This document shows positions 1 to 5,030 of a DNA stretch of 6,246 nt, in pieces. The DNA comes from Nitrospirota bacterium. Its GTDB lineage: Bacteria > Nitrospirota > JACRHJ01. The stretch covers positions 1-6,246 of the forward strand of contig JAJYGS010000025.1 of assembly GCA_021785055.1 (NCBI GenBank), given 5' to 3'. The stretch's first letter is position 1. Each line of letters begins with the position of its first letter. Both the position numbers and the translations under genes were made by a program. The notes under the pieces are model-generated. The model was given only the letters and a program-made list of their open reading frames with translations, did no database searches and had not been told where the DNA came from.

Positions 1-755
1 TCGGTATAATGGACATATACCAGACATATACCGGGCAGGACCCGCGCAAGGTTCCCATGCAGGTATTCCCCGGCGTCCACTACAACATGGGCGGCTTCTG
101 GGTGGACTACGACATGGCGACTAACATACCCGGCCTCTTCGCCGCCGGCGAGGCGGAATACCAGCACCACGGCGCGAACCGCCTCGGCGCGAACTCGCTC
201 GTCTCCTGCATCTACGACGGCATGATCGCAGGCTCCGCGGCGGTCGATTACGCATCCGGCCTCGATACGCGCCCGGAAGACATGCCGTATTCGATTTTCG
301 ACACGGAGGTAAAAAGGCAGGCGGAGATAAACGCCGGATTGACGGCGAAGGACGGCAATGAAAACCTGCGCACGCTTTACCATGAGATGGGCGACGTTAT
401 GCGTGAAAACGTGACGGTCATGCGGTATAATGAAAAGCTCAAGGGCACGGACGAAAAACTCCGGGAACTGGCGGAGCGCTTCGACAATATCGGCCTCCCG
501 GACGGCGGCCAGTCCCTGGTGTTCGCGCGGGAGCTTAAGAACATGCTCGTCCTCGCGCGGGCGATAACGCTTGCGGCCCTCACGAGGAACGAATCGCGCG
601 GCGCGCACTACAAGCCTGAATTCCCGAAGCGCGACGACGCAAACTGGCTCAAGACGACAAAGGCGTTCTATGCCCCGGACGGGCCGCGCTTCGAATACGA
701 GCCGGTGGACGTATCGCTTATAGAGCCGCGGGAGCGGCATTACGAACTGGAATAA
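1..755 (+). CDS. sdhA: Succinate dehydrogenase / fumarate reductase flavoprotein subunit, C-terminal part (5' end outside window)
   Basis: FAD-bearing catalytic subunit that interconverts succinate and fumarate on the cytoplasmic face of the membrane. The reading frame is already open at base 3, before the ATG at 9, so that ATG is internal and the N-terminal FAD-binding part lies upstream of the window. Numbering from the ATG at 9: HYNMGG at 24-29 holds the substrate-binding His (H24), and GANRLGANSL at 55-64 holds the catalytic Arg (R58) and FAD contacts. The C-terminal helical region follows, and NESRGAHYKPEFP then marks the family's C-terminal domain. From memory the sequence tracks Bacillus subtilis SdhA much more closely than E. 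coli SdhA; that subtype usually works with menaquinone. The first position after HY is Asn where Bacillus has Thr, a conservative change. Oxidative or reductive direction cannot be read from this fragment. A lipoprotein gene follows 23 bases downstream. Confidence 0.95.
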   Translation, partial: GIMDIYQTYTGQDPRKVPMQVFPGVHYNMGGFWVDYDMATNIPGLFAAGEAEYQHHGANRLGANSLVSCIYDGMIAGSAAVDYASGLDTRPEDMPYSIFDTEVKRQAEINAGLTAKDGNENLRTLYHEMGDVMRENVTVMRYNEKLKGTDEKLRELAERFDNIGLPDGGQSLVFARELKNMLVLARAITLAALTRNESRGAHYKPEFPKRDDANWLKTTKAFYAPDGPRFEYEPVDVSLIEPRERHYELE

Positions 756-767
756 TAAGTATTACGC

Positions 768-774
768 AGGAGGT
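768..774 (+). promoter_or_regulatory. Ribosome binding site of the lipoprotein gene
   Basis: AGGAGGT is a near-perfect Shine-Dalgarno sequence in the 23-base gap after sdhA. It lies 4 bases before the ATG at 779 and 10 before the second in-frame ATG at 785. It shows the lipoprotein has its own strong translation start rather than depending on sdhA. Confidence 0.75.
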
Positions 775-778
775 CATT

Positions 779-1270
779 ATGAAAATGAAACTGTTTGTGC
801 CGGTATTTGCATTACTTGCCCTGTCCCTCTCCGCCTGCGCGTCCACGGGCGGAGGCGCGAAGGCGGCGACGATGATGATGCCGGCCATACGGGCTTTGCA
901 TATGGTGTACGTCTGGGATGCGGACGGCTACCCGGACATCAACCTCCTGCGGGCGCTGAAGGCGGAAGCGGCGGAAGAGCTTCGCGCAAAGGGCCTTCTC
1001 GTATCGAACGATCAGAACTCGACCCAGGCGTATGTAAAAATCACGGTGCTGAAGGGATATGAAAGCGTGAACAAAGGCAGGTCTTATCTCAAGGCGCGGC
1101 TTTATTTCATGGACGCGGCGGGGGAGAATATATTCTACGACAAGACCGCATCCGCATCGCTTTCGGGCGACAGACCCACCGGCAGCGGGGGCGAGAAAGG
1201 CCCCGGCTGGCCCGTGAAGCAACTGGTGCGGGAGCTTCTGTCGGATTACCCGAAGGTTGCCGGAAAATGA
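779..1270 (+). CDS. Predicted outer-membrane lipoprotein of unknown function, between sdhA and sdhB
   Basis: A 163-residue protein I do not recognise. Residues 1-20 form a lipoprotein signal peptide: two Lys near the N-terminus, a hydrophobic core, then the lipobox LSAC with Cys at 20. The residue after Cys is Ala, not Asp, which in the Lol system of Gram-negative bacteria favours the outer membrane. A Gly/Ala/Ser-rich linker (21-31) leads to a probable alpha/beta domain (about 35-155): a strand HMVYVW, an Ala/Glu/Leu-rich helix (53-72), strands YVKITVL and YLKARLYFMD, and a Gly-rich loop (130-143). There are no Cys residues after the lipobox, so no haem or Fe-S motif. It loosely resembles small outer-membrane lipoproteins of the DUF4410/LptE-like sort, but I cannot assign it. 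AGGAGGT at 768-774 supports the ATG at 779 over the in-frame ATG at 785. The stop overlaps the sdhB start (ATGA), which points to coupled translation. Confidence 0.85.
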   Translation: MKMKLFVPVFALLALSLSACASTGGGAKAATMMMPAIRALHMVYVWDADGYPDINLLRALKAEAAEELRAKGLLVSNDQNSTQAYVKITVLKGYESVNKGRSYLKARLYFMDAAGENIFYDKTASASLSGDRPTGSGGEKGPGWPVKQLVRELLSDYPKVAGK

Positions 1271-2019
1271 ACAAGGGCGACAAATTCATAGCGCGGATAA
1301 AACGCCGGGAAGGGCCGGATTCTAAGCCGCGATGGGAGGAGTTCGAGCTGGCTTTCCGCCCCGGCATGAACGTCATTATCGCGCTCATGGACATCCAGAA
1401 AAACCCGACGACGCGCGAGGGCAAAAAGACTATTCCGGTCGCATGGGAATGCTCCTGCCTCGAAGAGGTATGCGGGGCCTGCGCGATGATTATAAACGGC
1501 GTCCCCAGGCAGGCGTGCAGCACGCTTATAGACGGGCTTGAGACGCCGGTCGTGATAGAGCCTCTTACGAAGTTCCCGCTCGTAAAGGACCTTGTGGTAG
1601 ACAGGCGTTCGATATTCGAGAATTTCAAAAAAATCCGCGCCTGGATACCGATAGACCTCACATACGGCGCGGGGCCGGGGCCGAGGGTAAGCCAGGAGAC
1701 GCAGAGGAAGGCGTATCCCCTTTCCCGGTGCATAACCTGCGGGAACTGCCTTGAGGCCTGTCCGCAGGTAAACAGCCGCTCTCAGTTCATGGGCGCGGCG
1801 GTGCTGAACCAGGCGACTCTGATGGACTCTCATCCCACCGGAAGGATGAACAGGTCGGAGAGGCTTACGGCGGTGCGGGCGAAAGGCGGCCTTCCCGACT
1901 GCGGCAACGCCCAGAACTGCGCCCGCGTATGCCCCAAGGACATACCGCTCGTGGACTCTATCGCGCGGCTCAACCGTGAGGCCATAATCGACGGCCTTCT
2001 TAAATGGCTGGAGAAATAA
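1267..2019 (+). CDS. sdhB: Succinate dehydrogenase / fumarate reductase iron-sulfur subunit
   Basis: Passes electrons between the SdhA flavin and the membrane quinone site through three Fe-S clusters. At 250 residues it has normal family length (B. subtilis about 253). The N-terminal plant-type ferredoxin domain carries C64, C69, C72 and C84 for the [2Fe-2S] cluster (CLEEVCGAC then RQAC). The C-terminal domain carries C155, C158, C161 and C222 for [4Fe-4S], and C165, C212 and C218 for [3Fe-4S]. The stretches NCLEACPQVNS and DCGNAQNC match the Bacillus-type SdhB pattern, agreeing with the upstream sdhA. The ATG at 1267 overlaps the lipoprotein stop by 4 bases and has only a weak Shine-Dalgarno (AAGG at 1253-1256), consistent with re-initiation. 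The stop overlaps the sucC start by one base (TAATG). No membrane anchor gene (sdhC) lies downstream; in Bacillus-type operons it is usually upstream. Confidence 0.97.
   Translation: MNKGDKFIARIKRREGPDSKPRWEEFELAFRPGMNVIIALMDIQKNPTTREGKKTIPVAWECSCLEEVCGACAMIINGVPRQACSTLIDGLETPVVIEPLTKFPLVKDLVVDRRSIFENFKKIRAWIPIDLTYGAGPGPRVSQETQRKAYPLSRCITCGNCLEACPQVNSRSQFMGAAVLNQATLMDSHPTGRMNRSERLTAVRAKGGLPDCGNAQNCARVCPKDIPLVDSIARLNREAIIDGLLKWLEK
2010..2013 (+). promoter_or_regulatory. Ribosome binding site deciding the sucC start
   Basis: GGAG inside the last codons of sdhB stands 5 bases before the ATG at 2019. It favours that ATG over the in-frame ATG at 2004, which would add five residues (MAGEI) before the conserved SucC N-terminus. 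Confidence 0.6.
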
Positions 2020-3188
2020 TGCGGCTTCACGAATACCAGGCGAAGGAAATCCTCCGGAAGACCGGCATACCCGTCCCGAACGGGTTTCTCGCATCGACTC
2101 CCGGCGAGGCCGGGGCGGCATACGACAACCTCGGTTCGCACATCGTAGTCCTGAAGGCGCAGGTATTGGCCGGAGGGCGCGGAAAGGCCGGGGGCATAAA
2201 GACCGCTCATTCCGCCGAGGAGGCGGGTATCGCCGCATCCCAGATGCTTGGGCGCAGGCTCGTTACATCCCAGAGCGGCCCGGAAGGCGCCCCGGTGCGG
2301 AAGCTCCTCGTCGAAGAGGGCGTGGCCGTCGAGAACGAATATTACGTCGCGATAACCATCGACCGGGAGAAGAAAAAACCCGTGGTGATAGCCAGTTCCT
2401 CCGGCGGCATGGAGATTGAAGAGACGGCAAGGAAATTTCCGGAAAGGATAGTCCGGGAGTATATAGAGCCGGTATTCGGCCTCCAGCCATACCAGGCGAG
2501 GAAAATCGCATACGGGCTCGGCATACGGGGAAACCTTGCGCAGGTATTCGTGGACGTCCTGCTCAAGCTACATATTATCTTCCTCGTCTCCGACCTCGAA
2601 ATCGCGGAGATAAACCCGCTCGCCAAGACGGAGGAAGAGCGTTTCGTGGCGCTGGACTCCAAGATGACGATAGACGACAGCGCGCTTTTCCGGCATGAGG
2701 ACATCAAAAAACTTGCAGACCCGCTGGACATGGATCCGCGCGAATACGAGGCCCGTGAGGCCGGAGTAAACTACATAAAACTGAAAGGCAATATCGGCTG
2801 CATGGTAAACGGCGCCGGACTTGCCATGGCGACGATGGACCTAATAAAATCCGCAGGCGGTGAACCGGCGAACTTCCTCGACGTAGGCGGCGGCGCGGAT
2901 GCGGAGCATATCAAAAAAGCCCTTGAAGCGCTTGTCGCCGACCAGAGGGTGGAATCCATCCTCGTGAATATCTTCGGCGGGATTTTAAGATGCGACGTCC
3001 TTGCGGAAGGCATCGTCCGGGCGGCGCGGGAACTCACGCTTAAAGTGCCGATAGTCGTGCGCCTTGAAGGGACGAACAAGACCCAGGGAGAGAAAATCCT
3101 TCGGGATTCCGGGCTTCCGATACACTTCGCGGCGACGATGCGCGAGGCAGGCGAAATGGCCGTCAGGTCGATAAGGAGCAACGCGTAG
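2019..3188 (+). CDS. sucC: Succinyl-CoA synthetase (ADP-forming) beta subunit
   Basis: Nucleotide- and Mg-binding subunit of succinate-CoA ligase, which with SucD interconverts succinyl-CoA + ADP + Pi and succinate + ATP + CoA. The 389-residue length matches E. coli SucC (388). The start at 2019 gives MRLHEYQAKEIL, the family's standard N-terminus; an ATG at 2004 is also in frame but would add five unusual residues. The ATP-grasp domain holds the loop AGGRGKAGG at 51-59 and the Mg ligands N199 (EINPLA) and D213. The C-terminal CoA-ligase domain holds GNIGCMVNGAGLAMATMD at 258-275 and NIFGGILRCD at 317-326, which faces the SucD phosphohistidine. Pro at 20 is as in E. coli SucC; ATP preference is likely but not proven. 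The gene overlaps sdhB by one base, so the two are probably co-translated. The TAG stop runs straight into a palindrome. Confidence 0.97.
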   Translation: MRLHEYQAKEILRKTGIPVPNGFLASTPGEAGAAYDNLGSHIVVLKAQVLAGGRGKAGGIKTAHSAEEAGIAASQMLGRRLVTSQSGPEGAPVRKLLVEEGVAVENEYYVAITIDREKKKPVVIASSSGGMEIEETARKFPERIVREYIEPVFGLQPYQARKIAYGLGIRGNLAQVFVDVLLKLHIIFLVSDLEIAEINPLAKTEEERFVALDSKMTIDDSALFRHEDIKKLADPLDMDPREYEAREAGVNYIKLKGNIGCMVNGAGLAMATMDLIKSAGGEPANFLDVGGGADAEHIKKALEALVADQRVESILVNIFGGILRCDVLAEGIVRAARELTLKVPIVVRLEGTNKTQGEKILRDSGLPIHFAATMREAGEMAVRSIRSNA

Positions 3189-3219
3189 TTACTTTTCTTT
3201 CAGGTGAAAGAAAAGTAAC
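3188..3219 (+). repeat. Perfect 14-bp palindrome between sucC and sucD
   Basis: GTTACTTTTCTTTC (3188-3201) and GAAAGAAAAGTAAC (3206-3219) are exact inverted copies around a 4-base AGGT loop. The first base is the last base of the sucC stop codon. The right arm is followed by CAAAAGAAAG (3220-3229), which echoes the arm itself. The stem is AT-rich and not followed by a T run on either strand, so it does not look like a standard intrinsic terminator. The arm plus this echo resembles, from memory, a palindromic intergenic element present in many copies in various bacterial genomes. Possible roles are mRNA 3'-end protection for sucC or a protein-binding site; none is shown by the sequence. Confidence 0.85.
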
Positions 3220-3236
3220 CAAAAGAAAGCCGGGCC

Positions 3237-4157
3237 GTGTCTATATTAATTAACAAAGCGACAAAAGTAATTGTCCAGGGCATTACCGGGCGCGAAGGCT
3301 CCTTCCACGCCGGGCAGATGCTCTCCTACGGTACGCGCGTTGTCGGAGGCGTTACGCCGGGCAAGGGCGGGAAAGAAATCCTGGGTCTCCCGGTATTCGA
3401 TTCCGTGCAGGAGGCGGCGAAAGAGACCGGGGCAGACGCATCCGTAATATTCGTCCCGGCGACGTACGCCTCGGACGCCATCCTCGAAGCCGCGGACGCC
3501 GGCATAGGACTTATAGTCTGCATAACCGAGGGCATACCGGTGCACGACATGCTGGTGGTCGCGCGGGCGCTCGAAGGCTCGTCCAGCCGGCTCATAGGCC
3601 CGAACTGCCCCGGCGTCATCACTCCCGGAGAGGCCAAAATAGGCATCATGCCCGGCTACATCCATACCAAAGGCAGTATCGGCGTCATATCCCGGAGCGG
3701 GACTTTGACCTACGAGGCGGTCTTCCAGCTTACGGCGGCGGGCCTTGGGCAGTCCACCTGCATCGGCATAGGCGGCGATCCGCTCATCGGCACGGACTTC
3801 ACGGACTGCCTCCGGATGTTTGAAGACGACCCGGGGACAGAGGCCGTCCTTATGATAGGCGAGATAGGCGGCGCGGCTGAGGAGCGCGCGGCGGATTTCA
3901 TAAAAAGCGGGCAATTTTCAAAGCCCGTCTTCGCATATATCGCCGGACTCACGGCCCCGGAAGGCCGGAGGATGGGCCATGCGGGGGCGATAATATCCGG
4001 CGGGGCCGGCGCGGCAGGGAAAAAAATCGAGACTCTGGCCGATGCGGGTGTTAAAATAATAACCGAGCCTTCCGCCATCGGGGAGACGGTAAAGACAATC
4101 TTAACCGCGGAGATACACAGGCGCGGAGGAAAGCGGAAACGAAAGGCGGCGAATTAA
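3237..4157 (+). CDS. sucD: Succinyl-CoA synthetase (ADP-forming) alpha subunit
   Basis: CoA-binding and phosphohistidine-carrying subunit that pairs with SucC. It begins at GTG 3237: the resulting MSILINKATKVIVQGITGRE matches the family N-terminus, and no ATG lies near. The Rossmann CoA-binding motif is GITGREG at 15-21, and VGGVTPGKGG at 36-45 also contacts CoA. GPNCPG lies at 121-126. MIGEIGG at 206-212 holds the conserved Glu (E209) that positions the histidine. RRMGHAGAIISGG at 244-256 carries the phosphorylated His, H248. At 306 residues it is longer than E. coli SucD (289) because of a basic tail, HRRGGKRKRKAAN. No good Shine-Dalgarno precedes the GTG; only the A/G-rich AAAAGAAAG at 3221-3229 is present. 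The 48-base gap from sucC is nearly filled by the palindrome. Expected to be co-transcribed with sucC. Confidence 0.96.
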   Translation: MSILINKATKVIVQGITGREGSFHAGQMLSYGTRVVGGVTPGKGGKEILGLPVFDSVQEAAKETGADASVIFVPATYASDAILEAADAGIGLIVCITEGIPVHDMLVVARALEGSSSRLIGPNCPGVITPGEAKIGIMPGYIHTKGSIGVISRSGTLTYEAVFQLTAAGLGQSTCIGIGGDPLIGTDFTDCLRMFEDDPGTEAVLMIGEIGGAAEERAADFIKSGQFSKPVFAYIAGLTAPEGRRMGHAGAIISGGAGAAGKKIETLADAGVKIITEPSAIGETVKTILTAEIHRRGGKRKRKAAN

Positions 4158-4182
4158 CATATACGCAGCATCTATTCTTGAT

Positions 4183-4255
4183 TGTCATTCTGAACGAAGT
4201 GAAGAATTCGCCGTTAAACTCCAGAAGCAGATTCTTCGCTGCGCTCAGAATGACA
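4183..4255. repeat. 73-bp imperfect inverted repeat, MITE-like dispersed element
   Basis: The left arm (4183-4207) begins TGTCATTCTGAACGAAG and the right arm (4231-4255) is its inverse. The arms pair at 22 of 25 positions; one of the three remaining is a G-T wobble. The outer 11 bases (TGTCATTCTGA) and inner 7 (GAAGAAT) are exact. The 23-base centre is not self-complementary to any notable degree. Arms of the type CATTCTGA-GCGAAGCGAAGAAT are, from memory, a very common dispersed intergenic repeat in several Gram-negative phyla. It fills half of the 140-base gap between sucD and the ferredoxin and contains no transposase. The spurious peptide it encodes (VILNEVKNSPL..., FAALRMT) is a familiar annotation artefact. 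As RNA it would form a long hairpin that might limit read-through from sucD; no T run follows it. Confidence 0.85.
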
Positions 4256-4282
4256 GTCTTCCGAGTCGGCTGTTTTAAAACT

Positions 4283-4287
4283 GGAGG
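4283..4287 (+). promoter_or_regulatory. Ribosome binding site of the ferredoxin gene
   Basis: GGAGG with 10 bases before the ATG at 4298. It sets the start inside a longer open frame that would otherwise run from ATG 4178 through the inverted repeat. The distance is slightly long but acceptable. Confidence 0.65.
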
Positions 4288-4297
4288 TTTTAGTATT

Positions 4298-4501
4298 ATG
4301 AAGATGCTTCTGCCCGTTATAGACCCTGACCTCTGCACCGCGTGCGGGCTTTGCTGCGCGGCATGTCCTTACGAGGTGCTGGAGATGAAAAACGGCCTGG
4401 CCTGCGTCGTTAAGCCGAAGGCATGCAAGGACCTCGAGGCCTGCGTCGAGGCCTGCCCGACCGGTGCCATAACTATGGAAGAGGTCGAATTACCGGACTG
4501 A
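4298..4501 (+). CDS. Small 2[4Fe-4S]-type ferredoxin, second cluster motif atypical
   Basis: A 67-residue soluble cytoplasmic electron carrier without signal peptide or membrane segment. The first motif is complete: C13, C16, C19 and C23 followed by Pro (CTACGLCCAACP), with an extra Cys at 20. The second motif keeps C43, C49 and C53-Pro (CKDLEACVEACPTGAI) but has Leu at 46 where the canonical C-x2-C-x2-C-x3-C pattern has Cys. C36 is nearby and could replace it; otherwise a [3Fe-4S] cluster or a single cluster is possible. The in-frame ATG at 4178 is rejected as start because it translates the inverted repeat; ATG 4298 has GGAGG upstream and yields a standard ferredoxin length. The Rieske gene starts 16 bases downstream, so they are likely one operon. 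Acting as a partner or peripheral subunit of the cytochrome b complex is inferred from position only; a general ferredoxin is also possible. Confidence 0.9.
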   Translation: MKMLLPVIDPDLCTACGLCCAACPYEVLEMKNGLACVVKPKACKDLEACVEACPTGAITMEEVELPD

Positions 4502-4503
4502 AA

Positions 4504-4510
4504 AAGGAGG
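4504..4510 (+). promoter_or_regulatory. Ribosome binding site supporting a TTG start
   Basis: AAGGAGG with 7 bases before TTG 4518 is an ideal Shine-Dalgarno sequence at ideal distance. It justifies the rare TTG start of the Rieske gene; no ATG or GTG start would preserve the Tat motif. Confidence 0.8.
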
Positions 4511-4517
4511 CTATTCC

Positions 4518-5030
4518 TTGACTGAAGATTTTTCGGATTCCAGAAGGAAGTTCCTGGGCTACGCGATTGCCGGGATGGGCGGGGCGGTGGCCATAGGCTA
4601 TGCCATACCGCTCGTCCAATATCTCGTGGGGCCTGCGATGGAGCCGCAGGAAGAGCAGTGGTCTTTAGTCTGCGGCGTGCAGGAGCTTCAGGTAAACGAA
4701 CCTAAGTCCATTACGTTTGTTTCCAACCTGAAGTCCGGCTGGCAGACCGAGCGCGTGCAGAGGGACGTCTGGGTGGTCAAGCAGCCGGACGGGAGCTTCA
4801 CTGTATTCTCGCCGGTCTGCCCGCACCTTGGCTGCGCCTACAACTGGAACAACCAGGAAATGCGCTTCATATGTCCGTGCCACGGCAGCGTATACAACAT
4901 AAACGGAAAAGTCCTCGCAGGCCCGGCCCCAAGACCTCTCGACACCCTTCCCGTAAAGGTTGCAAACGGGAATCTATACGTCAAATACGAGAAATTCCGT
5001 CTCGGAATCTCTGAAAAGGTGCTTGCCTGA
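4518..5030 (+). CDS. petC: Rieske [2Fe-2S] iron-sulfur protein of a cytochrome bc/b6f-type complex
   Basis: Takes the first electron from quinol at the Qo site and passes it to cytochrome c. It has 170 residues, starting at TTG 4518. SRRKFLG at 8-14 is a twin-arginine (Tat) motif, followed by one hydrophobic segment (about 14-37) that would stay as the membrane anchor; the cluster domain lies outside the cytoplasmic membrane. Cluster ligands are C101 and H103 (CPHLGC) and C119 and H122 (CPCHGS); C106 and C121 form the expected disulfide. S124 and Y126, the residues that hydrogen-bond the cluster and raise its potential in bc1/b6f proteins, are both kept. GPAPRPLDTLPV at 135-146 is the usual Pro-rich loop beside the cluster. 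Its stop overlaps the cytochrome b start by one base (TGATG), the normal Rieske-cytochrome b order. It could equally be called qcrA; petC is chosen for the b6-like partner. Confidence 0.95.
   Translation: MTEDFSDSRRKFLGYAIAGMGGAVAIGYAIPLVQYLVGPAMEPQEEQWSLVCGVQELQVNEPKSITFVSNLKSGWQTERVQRDVWVVKQPDGSFTVFSPVCPHLGCAYNWNNQEMRFICPCHGSVYNINGKVLAGPAPRPLDTLPVKVANGNLYVKYEKFRLGISEKVLA

Noticed and set aside
9..11. ATG at 9 as the start of a short flavoprotein gene
   Set aside because: The frame is open from base 3 and the protein enters mid-domain just before the substrate-binding HYNMGG, so this is the end of a longer sdhA.
2004..2018. Five-residue N-terminal extension of SucC from ATG 2004
   Set aside because: The family begins MxLHEYQAK, which matches ATG 2019, and GGAG stands 5 bases before it.
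1246..2238. Minus-strand open frame of 330 codons opposite sdhB and sucC
   Set aside because: Low-complexity Arg/Pro-rich product with no domain; the + strand carries two clear enzymes with overlapping start and stop.
3188..3219. Intrinsic terminator after sucC
   Set aside because: The stem is AT-rich and no T run follows on either strand; a terminator between sucC and sucD would also be unexpected.
4250..4279. Possible sigma70 promoter ATGACA - 18 bases - TTTAAA before the ferredoxin
   Set aside because: Transcription would begin at about 4286, inside or after the GGAGG ribosome binding site, so the transcript would lack it; the -10 match is also poor.
4178..4297. N-terminal extension of the ferredoxin from ATG 4178
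   Set aside because: The added 40 residues are a translation of the inverted repeat; ATG 4298 has GGAGG and gives the normal ferredoxin start.
4433..4456. Two 12-base near-identical tandem units in the ferredoxin (LEAC, VEAC)
   Set aside because: The 11/12 identity follows from the repeated E-A-C residues and shared codons; removing one unit would destroy the required Cys spacing, so a recent duplication is unlikely.
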